From: Curvibacter sp.
GTDB lineage: Bacteria; Pseudomonadota; Gammaproteobacteria; Burkholderiales; Burkholderiaceae_C
NCBI GenBank assembly: GCA_003987795.1
Contig: RXJO01000358.1
Location: forward strand, 1 to 35,401
DNA length: 35,401 bases
Reading direction: 5' to 3'
Part shown: positions 25,070 to 33,108 of the stretch, piece by piece
How positions within the stretch are numbered: the stretch's first letter is position 1
Layout: the number at the start of each line of letters is the position of its first letter
The notes under the pieces: model-generated
Databases searched by the model: none
Told to the model about the DNA's origin: nothing
The model's input: the letters and a program-made list of their open reading frames with translations, nothing else
Position numbers and translations under genes: made by a program

Positions 25070-25087
25070 GCTACCTCATTAGGTAGC
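25070..25087. promoter_or_regulatory. Operator palindrome at the xre2 transcription start
   Basis: GCTACCT and AGGTAGC are perfect 7-bp arms around CATT, four bases upstream of the start codon. A second palindrome, CTACGTAG (25103-25110), lies between the -35 and -10 boxes. Both share the CTAC/GTAG core, so autorepression by this Xre is likely. Confidence 0.7.
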
Positions 25088-25090
25088 GGC

Positions 25091-25120
25091 AATATATTTC
25101 ACCTACGTAGAAAGTGTCAA
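25091..25120 (-). promoter_or_regulatory. Strong sigma70 promoter of xre2
   Basis: A consensus TTGACA (25120-25115) is followed after 18 bp by TATATT (25096-25091), reading leftward. The surrounding 25090-25240 is AT-rich compared with the island and shows no gene. Confidence 0.7.
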
Positions 25121-25335
25121 ATTATCCTTTAAAATCAACAACTTGTGATATTTTTATATCACTCGATGCAAGCCCGTATTAGTAAGTGAACTATCAACCG
25201 ACTTCGCAAAATATTCATGACACTTGTTTAGCTTAGTTCGGCGATTGAGGTTCTCAATTTGACTGCTGGTTCCTGAACCCTACTTTTGATCCCTCAAGAA
25301 CTGAGACCAAATTCGCCACGTTGCTTGGAGTATTA

Positions 25336-25636
25336 CTAAATGCGGGTGCCAACCCCAGCCGACTTCGCCTTGAGGCCCTCGTAGACCATGGAAAGCAGCA
25401 GGTCGCTGAGCCCCTCCTTGACCGAGTCATTTTTTCAGAACCTGCTCCGACATCGTCTTGTGGCTCTTGAAGGCGTCCACGACGGCCTTCATCATCACCT
25501 TCTCGAAGTCGGGGCTTGCGCCAAACTGGTCGATCTCGTTGGCCGCCGCCTGGCTCGCGAGGACCGGGCTCTCCATCATCTTGTCGCGGATGTGGTTGGC
25601 GTAGTTGAGCAAGTCCGCCTGCTTTCCCTGAATCTG
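25336..25636 (-). pseudogene. Frameshifted C-terminal remnant of type I restriction subunit HsdR
   Basis: The remnant reads GKQADLLNYANHIRDKMMES, then SPDFEKVMMKAVVDAFKSHK and TMSEQVLK, matching the end of type I R subunits. At an A6 run (25430-25435) the frame stops. Reading five A instead of six continues as NDSVKEGLSDLLLSMVYEGL to a TAG at 25336, where a normal protein would end. The motor and nuclease domains and the hsdM/hsdS genes are absent. It marks a lost restriction system replaced by, or decayed next to, the Gabija module. Confidence 0.75.
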
Positions 25637-25648
25637 TGTTCGTGCTCG

Positions 25649-25888
25649 TTATCGTTTCTTGGCCTTGGGCGCCTTCGCGGCGACCTTGGCAGTCTTGGAT
25701 TGCGTGTGGGCGGCAGGCGCGGCGCCAGCAGGTGGCCACCCAAGGCCTTCGCGCTCGCAATGCTGCTTGATAAGCCACTCGATCATGTTGGCCATGCTCC
25801 GACCGTCCTTGTCGGCTATGACGGCCAAGGCCTTCTTCACCGTGGGATCGAACCTGAACGCGGTCGGGCTGCTTCTGACACTCTTCAT
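25649..25888 (-). CDS. Ribbon-helix-helix-like small regulator
   Basis: This 79-residue protein has a short strand (SPTAFRFDP) and two helices (VKKALAVIADKDGRSMANMI, then EWLIKQHCEREG), the layout of MetJ/Arc DNA-binding proteins. The Ala/Lys-rich tail ends KAPKAKKR. The start chosen is ATG at 25888 (MKSVRSSP), GGAG ~10 nt upstream; the frame is open for 15 more codons. It is divergent from gajA by 104 bp with direct repeats between, so it may control the defence genes. It could also be an orphan antitoxin; no toxin is seen. Confidence 0.65.
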   Translation of the reverse strand: MKSVRSSPTAFRFDPTVKKALAVIADKDGRSMANMIEWLIKQHCEREGLGWPPAGAAPAAHTQSKTAKVAAKAPKAKKR

Positions 25889-25912
25889 GACAATGGACTC
25901 CGTTGGCCACAC

Positions 25913-25930
25913 GCAATACAATTGCAATAC
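25913..25930. promoter_or_regulatory. Direct repeats in the RHH/gajA intergenic region
   Basis: GCAATAC occurs at 25913-25919 and 25924-25930, an 11-bp period that places both on one face of the helix. Tandem short repeats of this kind are common operators for ribbon-helix-helix proteins. Confidence 0.45.
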
Positions 25931-25992
25931 CATTATCAGGGAAAAGAGCAGAAGTCAACAGCCTTTCCCGCCGCACCAGCAAGGGGGAAAAC

Positions 25993-27807
25993 ATGAAAGT
26001 TGTCCGGCTGAGCATCTCGAACTTTCGGGGCATCAAGTCCGCCGAGCTTTTGTTCGACGGGCACACCCTGATGGTGGGCTCGAACAATGTCGGCAAGAGC
26101 ACACTTTGCGAGGCACTCGACCTGGTCTTGGGGCCTGACCGACTCAACCGCTTCCCGCCCGTCGATGAGTTCGACTTCTACAACGCCGAATACCTGGCCC
26201 CCGCTGCCGAAGAGGGTGTCGAGCGCGCGCCGATCCCGCTTCGGATCGAGGCTGTCCTCATCGAGCCCGGCGCCGAAATTGACGCCAAGTGCGGCGGCAA
26301 CATGGAGTTTTGGCATGTGGTCGAGCAAAGGCTGCTCGGGCCGGGAGAGGCCGACGCCGCCAATCCGCCTCATGCCGTCCCCTGCCTTCGGATCGAGACC
26401 ATCGGCCAATACAACCCCGAGGAAGACGAGTTCGAGGCTCGCACCTACTTCTCCCATAGTCCTGACGCTCCCCCCGGGGAGCTGACCAAGCTTCCCAAGC
26501 CGATCAAGCGGCTGTTTGGTTTCCTCTACCTGCGGGCGCTTCGGACCGGCTCTCGGGCACTGAGCTTGGAGCGCGGTTCACTTCTCGACATCATCCTGCG
26601 GACCAAGGGCGTGCGCACCAGCCTGTGGGAGAAGACCATCGAGCGCCTGCGCGGCCTCGACATCGAAGCCGACGCGGCCGAGATCGCGCCGGTTCTGCGA
26701 TCCGTGGAGAGGCGGCTGGCCCGCTACATCGCATTGGAGTCGCCCGGCAACGCCACCAAACTGCATGTCTCGGAGCTCACGCGTGAGCATCTGCGCAAGA
26801 CGATGACGTTCTTCTTGGCGCTGTCGGCGGACCAAGGACACGTCCCATTCCCCCACGCCGGCACGGGCACCATCAACACGCTGGTGCTCGCGCTGCTGTC
26901 CTTCATCGCCGACCTCAAGCCCGAAACGGTCATCTTCGCGATGGAGGAGCCCGAGATCGCTGTGCCGCCGCACACCCAGCGACGCATCGCCCAATATCTG
27001 CTGACCAAGACGACGCAGGCCTTCGTGACCTCCCACTCCCCATTCGTGATCGAGAAGTTCGAGCCATCCAAGACGCTGCTGCTGGCTCGCAATGCCGGTG
27101 TTGTCACGGCGCGAAAGGTCTCCGACGCCACCGGCCTCAAGGACAACGACTACAAGCGCTTCTCCCGCTCCGGCCTGTCGGAATGCATGTTGGGTCGCGC
27201 CGCCATCGTCGTAGAAGGGGTAACAGAGCTCCACGCCATGCCCATTGTCTCGCGGCGCATGGAAGAGAACGACCCGAGCCTGCAGCCGCTGGACATCGCG
27301 GGCGTCGCCTTCTTCGACGCTGATGGCGAATCGAACATGCCTAAGTTCGGGAAGTTCTTCAAGACGCTGGGCCTGCGCACCTTCGCCTTCTATGACCTTG
27401 ACTACAAGAAGAAGCGCAAGGCCGAGCAAGCACAGGCGTTGGCGGACAACTTCGAGATCAATGTCGAGCACGCTTACAAGGGCTTCGAAGACCTCGTTGT
27501 GGCCGAGGTCCCGGTGGACAGGCTGTGGTCCTTCCTGTCGAGCCTCAAAGCCAACGACGAAAACGGCAACATCGCCATTCCAGATGCGCGCCCGAACGAT
27601 GACACGGTCAAAGCCATCGCAAAGGAGGCCCTTGGCGGCAACAAGGGCGCGGGATGGTCGGCGCGGCTGTTTGAGGAGTGCGAGTTTCACGAGCTGCCGG
27701 CCACGGTGACGAACTTTCTGGCATCGGTGTTCGCTCTATTCCCACCGCCGCCTGCGATTGATGTTGACGAAGCGCCTCCCGAGGCTGCTGCTGCCGCTGC
27801 GCCATGA
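25993..27807 (+). CDS. gajA: Gabija GajA-like OLD-family ATPase/TOPRIM endonuclease
   Basis: This 604-residue protein has an ABC-type P-loop GSNNVGKST at about residues 29-37, the ATPase Walker B strand VIFAMEEPEIAVP and the switch His in VTSHSPFVIEKF. A C-terminal TOPRIM nuclease domain follows, with the glutamate in AAIVVEGVTELHAMP and acidic pairs in FFDADGESN and FYDLDYKK. This order is that of OLD-family nucleases. With a UvrD-like helicase gene overlapping its stop, the pair fits Gabija, where GajA nicks DNA when nucleotide levels drop during phage infection. AGGGGG precedes ATG 25993. The C-terminus ends in an Ala/Pro/Glu-rich tail. Confidence 0.88.
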   Translation: MKVVRLSISNFRGIKSAELLFDGHTLMVGSNNVGKSTLCEALDLVLGPDRLNRFPPVDEFDFYNAEYLAPAAEEGVERAPIPLRIEAVLIEPGAEIDAKCGGNMEFWHVVEQRLLGPGEADAANPPHAVPCLRIETIGQYNPEEDEFEARTYFSHSPDAPPGELTKLPKPIKRLFGFLYLRALRTGSRALSLERGSLLDIILRTKGVRTSLWEKTIERLRGLDIEADAAEIAPVLRSVERRLARYIALESPGNATKLHVSELTREHLRKTMTFFLALSADQGHVPFPHAGTGTINTLVLALLSFIADLKPETVIFAMEEPEIAVPPHTQRRIAQYLLTKTTQAFVTSHSPFVIEKFEPSKTLLLARNAGVVTARKVSDATGLKDNDYKRFSRSGLSECMLGRAAIVVEGVTELHAMPIVSRRMEENDPSLQPLDIAGVAFFDADGESNMPKFGKFFKTLGLRTFAFYDLDYKKKRKAEQAQALADNFEINVEHAYKGFEDLVVAEVPVDRLWSFLSSLKANDENGNIAIPDARPNDDTVKAIAKEALGGNKGAGWSARLFEECEFHELPATVTNFLASVFALFPPPPAIDVDEAPPEAAAAAAP

Positions 27808-29570
27808 GCGAACCCTGCGAGCTGCGCGAAAGCGTCATGGCTTGCGAAGGCCATGCCCTGGTCATCGGCGGACCCGGCAGTGGCAAGACGACACTCGCGT
27901 TGCGCAAAGCAGTCAAGCGGATTCGAGAAGGCATGCTTCCGGGGCAATCGGCCCTTTTCCTGAGCTTCTCTCGGGCAGCTGTGGCGCGCATCCTCGACGC
28001 TGCGAAGCTCGAATCCACCAGGGCCGAACAAGCGCAGCTTTCAATCCAGACGTTCCACTCGTTCTTTTGGGACATCCTCAAGGCCCACGCCTACTTGCTC
28101 GGAGCGCCCCACAAGCTGTCGATACTGTTACCGCAGGATGAGAAGGCCCTATCGGGCGGTCTCGGCGAGGAAGACGATGGCTGGGATGATTGGGTCGTGG
28201 AGCGCGAGCGGCTGTTTCGCGAAGAGGGTCGAATCGCATTCGACCTGTTCGCCTCCAATGCAACGACGCTGCTGTCTCGCAGCTCGCATCTGTTGGCGTC
28301 AATCGCGCGTCGGCATCCCATCATCGTCGTGGACGAGGCCCAAGACACCGGGCAATACGCCTGGCAGTGCATTCAGATGCTCGCGCCCCATGCCCAGGTG
28401 CTGTGCCTCGCGGACCTCGAACAGCAAATCTTCGACTACCTGCCAGGCGTCGGCCCGGAGCGCGTGATCGCCATCCGAGAGGCGTTGAAACCGCACGAGA
28501 TCGACCTCGGAACGCAGAACCACCGCAGCCCCGACTCGGAGATTTTGGCCTTCGGCAATGACATCTTGACCGGCAAGCCACGCGGCGCGCCATACAAAGG
28601 CGTATCCGCCCTTTCCTATCGCCCCGAGAAGCCGCCGCCGAACTGGAACCATGTGCTGCGCCGCGCGCTCTTTGAGCTTTGCAAAGCCATTCGGACGCAA
28701 AGCGACAACAAGATTGAGACGCTTGCGGTTCTCGTCACCAACAACCGCAGCGCATTGAAGATGTCCAATGCCCTCAATGCGCTGGGGTCAAACGTTGGCA
28801 AGCCCGTGAGGCACAAGCTGCTGTTCGACGAGGCCGAGGCGCTGCTGTCGGCGCGCTTCGCGGCCTTCCTTCTCGAACCCAGGGACCTTGCTCTGCTTGA
28901 GGCAGATGTAGCCACCAGCATGGAAATGCTCGCCGCCGCCAGGCGCGCGACGGGACAAGGCCGCAAAGAAGTCGCCAAGCTCATGGAGCAGGCCAACAAG
29001 ATCAGGGCCGGCAAGGCCCTCAACATCAACATCGCAAACGCATTGCGTGGCCTGATTTCAGAACTCGCTCTCTCCAATTTCAGCGGAGACCCCGCCGAGG
29101 ATTGGCTGGCCGTCAAGCACGCGCTGCGTGCAGCCAATCAAGACGAGCTTACGCGGGCTGCCGCCCAGCTCGACTTCCTGGTGGCTTTCCGCCGGGGCCA
29201 TCGCATCTCGGCAGCTCTTTCCACCGAATGGCTCCGCAATGGCGCCTACACGAACGCCCGCGCAGCCCTCGACCTAGCTCTGGCCCAAGAGCAAATCCTC
29301 GACGGCGTGGAGCCACCAACGGGCTTGCAGGTCATGAACTTCCACAGGGCCAAGGGCAAGCAGTTTGACGGTGTCATCATCGTTCGAGAAGCCAGGCGAA
29401 ATGGCTCCAGTGTCGAATCATCCTTTGTCTGGCGAGGTGACGCCGCCCCACATCCCAAAAGTCGTAGAGTGCTTCGCGTAGGAATCACGAGAGCGAAAGT
29501 TCACGTGCTGATCCTGGATCCGCAATGGCCGTCCTGCCCGATCCTTCTCGGACACAAGCTTCATACCTAA
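27804..29570 (+). CDS. gajB: Gabija GajB-like UvrD-family helicase
   Basis: This 588-residue superfamily 1 helicase has motif I GGPGSGKTTLALRKA at residues ~22-36, motif II IIVVDEAQDTG, motif III LCLADLEQQIFDYL, motif IV-like LGTQNHRSPDSE and motif VI RVGITRAKVHVLILD. ATG 27804 overlaps the gajA stop (ATGA), so the two are translated together, as in known Gabija loci. It is somewhat longer than the ~500-residue reference GajB; the extra length falls between motifs IV and VI. A terminator follows 100 bp downstream. Confidence 0.88.
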   Translation: MSEPCELRESVMACEGHALVIGGPGSGKTTLALRKAVKRIREGMLPGQSALFLSFSRAAVARILDAAKLESTRAEQAQLSIQTFHSFFWDILKAHAYLLGAPHKLSILLPQDEKALSGGLGEEDDGWDDWVVERERLFREEGRIAFDLFASNATTLLSRSSHLLASIARRHPIIVVDEAQDTGQYAWQCIQMLAPHAQVLCLADLEQQIFDYLPGVGPERVIAIREALKPHEIDLGTQNHRSPDSEILAFGNDILTGKPRGAPYKGVSALSYRPEKPPPNWNHVLRRALFELCKAIRTQSDNKIETLAVLVTNNRSALKMSNALNALGSNVGKPVRHKLLFDEAEALLSARFAAFLLEPRDLALLEADVATSMEMLAAARRATGQGRKEVAKLMEQANKIRAGKALNINIANALRGLISELALSNFSGDPAEDWLAVKHALRAANQDELTRAAAQLDFLVAFRRGHRISAALSTEWLRNGAYTNARAALDLALAQEQILDGVEPPTGLQVMNFHRAKGKQFDGVIIVREARRNGSSVESSFVWRGDAAPHPKSRRVLRVGITRAKVHVLILDPQWPSCPILLGHKLHT

Positions 29571-29669
29571 ATTGAGCCAAGTTAGACGTGCCCTCTAGTC
29601 ATCGCAAGTTGCGTAGAGATTGCAACTTTTGACTCAACTGACGTCGTGTAACGAAAAACCCACAAAAAA

Positions 29670-29694
29670 GGGCTTCAACGATGAGTTGAAGCCC
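29670..29694. terminator. Bidirectional intrinsic terminator inside the right end
   Basis: GGGCTTCAAC (29670-29679) pairs perfectly with GTTGAAGCCC (29685-29694). T5 follows on the plus strand and A6 precedes, so a T-run follows in both directions. It ends gajB transcription and, read leftward, can stop sodB transcripts about 107 nt past the sodB stop codon. A weaker hairpin (AAGTTGC 29606-29612 with GCAACTT 29622-29628) lies before it. Confidence 0.88.
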
Positions 29695-29710
29695 TTTTTA
29701 GCTTTAATTT

Positions 29711-29790
29711 GTTCAAAACTATATTGTTCTGAGCTTCAGTGAAAGTTCAAAACTTTATTGTTTTGTTCAAGACTTTATTGTCAAAGAACA
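29711..29790. repeat. Transposon right end with clustered TnsB-binding repeats
   Basis: Three copies of an 18-bp repeat, read inward from the end, lie at 29765-29782 (GACAATAAAGTCTTGAAC), 29745-29762 (AACAATAAAGTTTTGAAC) and 29711-29728 (AACAATATAGTTTTGAAC). The outermost eight bases complete the TGT...ACA terminus at 29790. The first two copies are only 20 bp apart, like the packed sites of Tn7R. Confidence 0.88.
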
Positions 29791-29795
29791 CCGGA
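29791..29795. repeat. Target-site duplication, right copy (CCGGA)
   Basis: CCGGA directly follows the terminal ACA and equals the left copy at 4426-4430. Five more bases separate it from the sodB stop codon. Confidence 0.93.
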
Positions 29796-29800
29796 GGGAC

Positions 29801-30382
29801 TCAGGCGAAGTTGGCTTCGGCAAAACCCCAGTTGGCCAGCTTGTCGAGGAAGGTTTCGACGAACTTCGGACGCAGGTTGCGGTAGTCGATGTAGTAGGCG
29901 TGTTCCCAGACGTCGACGGTCAGCAGGGCCTTGTCAGCGGTGGTCAGCGGGGTGCCAGCAGCACCGGTGTTCACGATGTCGACGCTGCCATCAGGCTTCT
30001 TGACCAGCCAGGTCCAGCCCGAGCCGAAGTTACCGACAGCCGACTTCACGAAAGCTTCCTTGAAGGCGGCGTAGCTGCCCCACTTGGCGTTGATGGCAGC
30101 AGCCAGAGCGCCGGTGGGTTCGCCACCGCCGTTGGGCTTCATGCTGTTCCAGAAGAACGTGTGGTTCCAGATCTGGGCGGCGTTGTTGTAGATGCCACCG
30201 GTCGAGGTCTTGATGATCTCTTCGAGGGACTTGCTTTCGAACTCGGTGCCCTTTTGCAGGTTGTTCAGGTTCACGACGTAAGCGTTGTGGTGCTTGCCGT
30301 GGTGAAACTCCAGGGTTTCCTGGGAATAGTGCGGCGCCAGTGCATCGATGGCATAGGGCAGTGCGGGCAGGGTATGTTCCAT
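29801..30382 (-). CDS. sodB: Iron-type superoxide dismutase, probable transposon attachment gene
   Basis: This 193-residue enzyme converts superoxide to oxygen and hydrogen peroxide. Metal ligands are visible in [13 protein letters not shown] (first His), [11 protein letters not shown] (second His) and the Asp/His of [25 protein letters not shown] and the Gly-rich FGSGWTWLV support the Fe form. GAGGAA precedes ATG at 30382. A candidate -10, TACAAT (30433-30428), lies 46 bp upstream. The coding region is intact; only the 3' untranslated region has been replaced by the transposon end. The C-terminal codons are the likely recognition sequence for the TnsD-like protein. Confidence 0.95.
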   Translation of the reverse strand: MEHTLPALPYAIDALAPHYSQETLEFHHGKHHNAYVVNLNNLQKGTEFESKSLEEIIKTSTGGIYNNAAQIWNHTFFWNSMKPNGGGEPTGALAAAINAKWGSYAAFKEAFVKSAVGNFGSGWTWLVKKPDGSVDIVNTGAAGTPLTTADKALLTVDVWEHAYYIDYRNLRPKFVETFLDKLANWGFAEANFA

Positions 30383-30996
30383 GGTTTCCTCGTGTGGTTT
30401 ATCGTGAAAAAACAACTTTGCTGGCGCATTGTAGAAACTAATTCGCCAGGGCATGAGACAGCCCTCGATCAACCCGCCCATTGACCCAGGATCCCCTCTG
30501 ACGGGTTGGCGCGGATTCAGGCCGATCGGGGGCAAAGCCAGCGCCAAGGCCGGCTAAAAGCCGCTCGATCCATCCTGCCCCAGCACCGAAGCGGGCCTGC
30601 GCCGAAAAAGGCCCTTGGAAGCCTTGAAACGCTTGGCTTTCTGGCCCGGAATGCCCAGCGGCTGGGCTTGACAACGCCCCGCACCGTGAAGAGTACTCCA
30701 CAAGCCATGGCGACCGTCGATCGACTGGCACCAACGCCCCCAAATGCCCACAAACCCAACAAATACGTAGCAAGTACATGATTTCATTGAATTTTTTTAT
30801 GCCTATTTTTTAATCAAAGTGTGCAAATGACCGTTTGGCGCTGCCTGGCACACCCCGTCCACCGAGTTCCCCACAAAGTTATCCACAGATCTTGTGGGTG
30901 ACCGGACAGGTCATGGGTGGCGAAGCCATGGGTCGCGGCGCGAGGCCAAAGCTCCGCCATAATCCGGTGCGGAACCACACCTCCGGGAGAGCGCCT
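30383..30996. other. 614-bp intergenic region between sodB and exbB with a DnaA box
   Basis: No gene is supported; open frames here lack family similarity. It holds the sodB upstream region, an AT-rich tract (about 30764-30825) and a perfect DnaA box TTATCCACA (30879-30887) centred between CCCACAA (30870-30876) and TTGTGGG (30892-30898). An exbB promoter should lie between 30890 and 30990, but none is clear. Confidence 0.6.
30870..30898. promoter_or_regulatory. DnaA box inside an inverted repeat
   Basis: CCCACAA and TTGTGGG are perfect arms around a consensus TTATCCACA box, next to an AT-rich tract. It may be a DnaA-regulated promoter site. There is no dnaA, dnaN or box cluster to support a replication origin. 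Confidence 0.45.
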
Positions 30997-31632
30997 TTGT
31001 TTTCGATCATTCAAGCTGCCGGCTGGCCCATTTGGCCCTTGCTGGTCTGCTCCGTGCTGGCCTTGGCGCTCATCCTGGAGCGGCTGATCAGCCTGCGACC
31101 CTCCCGGATTGCTCCGCCCAGCCTGCTGGACGAGGCCCTCGCCGTGTCGGCCCAGGGCCTGCCATCGAGCGAGGTGGTGCAACAGCTCGCACAGAACTCC
31201 GCCCTGGGAGAAGTGCTGGCCAGCGGCTTCAAAGCGCTGCTGCAGCAACCCCATTGCAGCGAGGCCGATCTGCGTGCCGAGCTGGAAGGCACAGGCCGAC
31301 GCGTGGCGGCCCAACTGGACAAGTACCTCAGCGCCCTGGCCACCATCGCGTCGGCGGCCCCGTTGCTGGGCCTGCTGGGCACCGTGATCGGCATGATCGA
31401 CATCTTCGGATCACAGTCTGCCGGCCCGGGCGCCTTGAGCGGCGGCAGCAACCCAGCGCAGTTGGCCCATGGCATCTCGGTGGCCCTCTACAACACGGCC
31501 TTCGGTCTGATCGTGGCCATTCCAAGCCTGATCTTCTGGCGCTATTTCCGCAGCCGAGCTGACGCCTATCTGCTGACCATGGAACTGGCCTCAGAGCGCC
31601 TGCTGCGCCACCTCAACACCCTGCGCAAGTAA
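30997..31632 (+). CDS. exbB: ExbB/TolQ-type proton channel protein
   Basis: This 211-residue inner-membrane protein of the MotA/TolQ/ExbB family has an N-terminal helix (WPIWPLLVCSVLALALILE). The conserved C-terminal helix pair includes ASAAPLLGLLGTVIGMIDIF and the segment LYNTAFGLIVAIPSLIFW. With ExbD it uses the proton gradient to energise outer-membrane transport or envelope work. The start is TTG at 30997 (LFSIIQAAGW), supported by GGGAGA six bases upstream; the longer frame lacks similarity. It is followed by exbD after 6 bp. Confidence 0.9.
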   Translation: MFSIIQAAGWPIWPLLVCSVLALALILERLISLRPSRIAPPSLLDEALAVSAQGLPSSEVVQQLAQNSALGEVLASGFKALLQQPHCSEADLRAELEGTGRRVAAQLDKYLSALATIASAAPLLGLLGTVIGMIDIFGSQSAGPGALSGGSNPAQLAHGISVALYNTAFGLIVAIPSLIFWRYFRSRADAYLLTMELASERLLRHLNTLRK

Positions 31633-31638
31633 GCTCCC

Positions 31639-32061
31639 ATGAACTTCCGCCCGCGCCGACAGGATGAGCCCGAAATCAACCTGATCCCCTTCATCGACGT
31701 GCTGCTGGTCGTGCTGATCTTTCTGATGCTGTCCACCACCTACAGCAAGTTCACTGAATTGCAGTTGCGCCTACCCCAGGCCGAGGCCGATGCGCAGCGT
31801 GACTACCCCCGCGAGCTGATCGTCAGTGTCAGCGCTGACGGTCGTTTCGCCGTCAACAAGGTGCCGGTTCAGGGCAGCCCCGACAACCTGGCCATGGCGA
31901 TGGCCGAGGCCGCCAAAGGGGGTCGCGACACCGTGGTGGTGATCAGCGCCGATGCCAGCGCCACCCACCAATCGGTGATCAATGTGATGGAAGCCGCGCG
32001 CCGCAGCGGGCTGTCCCAGGTCACCTTCGCCACCCAGTCGCCACGGACCGGCAATCGCTGA
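31639..32061 (+). CDS. exbD: ExbD/TolR-type transport energiser
   Basis: This 140-residue protein has a short cytoplasmic start ([19 protein letters not shown]). The conserved Asp in the single membrane helix, [14 protein letters not shown], carries protons. A periplasmic domain follows. It forms the stator with ExbB in the same operon. It leads into lpxK after 10 bp, an arrangement common in Burkholderiales. Confidence 0.93.
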   Translation: MNFRPRRQDEPEINLIPFIDVLLVVLIFLMLSTTYSKFTELQLRLPQAEADAQRDYPRELIVSVSADGRFAVNKVPVQGSPDNLAMAMAEAAKGGRDTVVVISADASATHQSVINVMEAARRSGLSQVTFATQSPRTGNR

Positions 32062-32071
32062 GCCCCCTGTC

Positions 32072-33091
32072 ATGACCCGATCCGGCATGGGGCTGTCGAC
32101 ACGCCTGCTGCAGGCCTGGCAGCGGCGTGGCCCACTGGCCTGGGCTTTGTGGCCCGTGTCACTCGTTCTGGGGGCCCTGGTCGCCCTGCGTCGCATCGGC
32201 TACCGACAGGGCTGGTTCGCCAGCCACCGGGTCCCGGCCGTGGTGATCGTGGTGGGCAATGTGGTCGCTGGCGGTGCCGGCAAGACACCCACCGTGCTGG
32301 CCCTGGTGCAGTGGCTGCAGCAACGCGGTCTGTCGGTCGGCGTGATTTCACGCGGCCATGGCCGCCAGACCCACGATTGCCGCGAAGTCACGGCCGACAG
32401 CCAGGCCCATGAGGTCGGCGACGAGCCCCTGCTCATCCAGCGACGCAGCGGTGTGGCCGTCTTCGTGGCACGCCAGCGCGTGCTGGCAGCACAAGCCCTG
32501 CTCAGCCGTCACCCGGACACCGAGGTGATCGTGTGTGACGACGGCCTGCAGCATCTGGCGCTGCAACGGGACATCGAGCTGTGCGTGTTTGATGATCGAG
32601 GTGTCGGCAACGGGTTCCTGCAGCCAGCCGGACCGCTGCGAGAGCCCTGGCCCAGGCCGGTGGATCTGGTTCTGCACACCGGCGACCACCCAGCCTTCGC
32701 CGGTTACCGGGCACACCGGCAACTGGCCCTGGTGGCGCACAACGGGCACGGTGAAACCTGTGCACTGGATGCGTTGCGGGCTCGGTCGTGGCACGCCCTC
32801 GCGGGCATCGCCCATCCAGAGCGCTTTTTTGAGATGCTTCGGGGGCTGGGCCTGGACGTGCAGCAGACCACCGCCCTGCCCGATCACCACGACTTCCGCG
32901 TCGGATTGCCCCATCGCCCGGCAGGCCTTGGCCTCATCTGCACCGAAAAAGATGCCCACAAGCTCTGGGCGCTGCACCCTGAGGCCTGGGCCCTGCCGCT
33001 GCTGTTCGAGCCCGAGCCAGCCTTCTGGGCCGATCTCCGACAGAGACTGGATGCGGCGCTATCATCCAGGCCTTCCCTCCGCACCTCCTGA
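32072..33091 (+). CDS. lpxK: Tetraacyldisaccharide 4'-kinase
   Basis: This 339-residue enzyme phosphorylates the 4' position of the lipid A precursor. It has an N-terminal membrane-associating helix ([16 protein letters not shown]), a P-loop-like [16 protein letters not shown] near residue 65, ISRGHGR, and the catalytic [16 protein letters not shown] segment. The C-terminal [10 protein letters not shown] is also conserved. It acts at the cytoplasmic face of the inner membrane. Confidence 0.95.
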   Translation: MTRSGMGLSTRLLQAWQRRGPLAWALWPVSLVLGALVALRRIGYRQGWFASHRVPAVVIVVGNVVAGGAGKTPTVLALVQWLQQRGLSVGVISRGHGRQTHDCREVTADSQAHEVGDEPLLIQRRSGVAVFVARQRVLAAQALLSRHPDTEVIVCDDGLQHLALQRDIELCVFDDRGVGNGFLQPAGPLREPWPRPVDLVLHTGDHPAFAGYRAHRQLALVAHNGHGETCALDALRARSWHALAGIAHPERFFEMLRGLGLDVQQTTALPDHHDFRVGLPHRPAGLGLICTEKDAHKLWALHPEAWALPLLFEPEPAFWADLRQRLDAALSSRPSLRTS

Positions 33092-33108
33092 CCCAACACC
33101 TTCTCCGC

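Larger units (their letters stand above)
4431..29790. mobile_element. Complete Tn7-like transposon inserted beside sodB
   Basis: The element is bounded by TGT...ACA, has matching terminal inverted repeats containing TGACAATAAAGTC(A/T)TGAACAAA at both ends, and is flanked by an exact CCGGA duplication. It encodes TnsA, TnsB and TnsC, a TnsD-like protein, a second short TniQ and two Xre regulators. The central GACAATAAAGTC is the same sequence found in the ends of Tn7 itself. The right end is the tnsA-proximal end and lies 10 bp past the sodB stop, as Tn7R lies beside glmS. Cargo is split: a redox/metal-stress island on the left and a Gabija-type defence module on the right. All core genes and both ends look intact, so the element may be active. 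Confidence 0.96.

Noticed and set aside
4431-29790. CRISPR-associated transposon
   Set aside because: Two TniQ-type proteins suggested it, but no cas genes and no repeat-spacer array were seen in the element.
30764-30900. Possible replication origin (AT-rich tract plus DnaA box)
   Set aside because: Only one perfect box, no box cluster and no dnaA, dnaN, parAB or gidA nearby.
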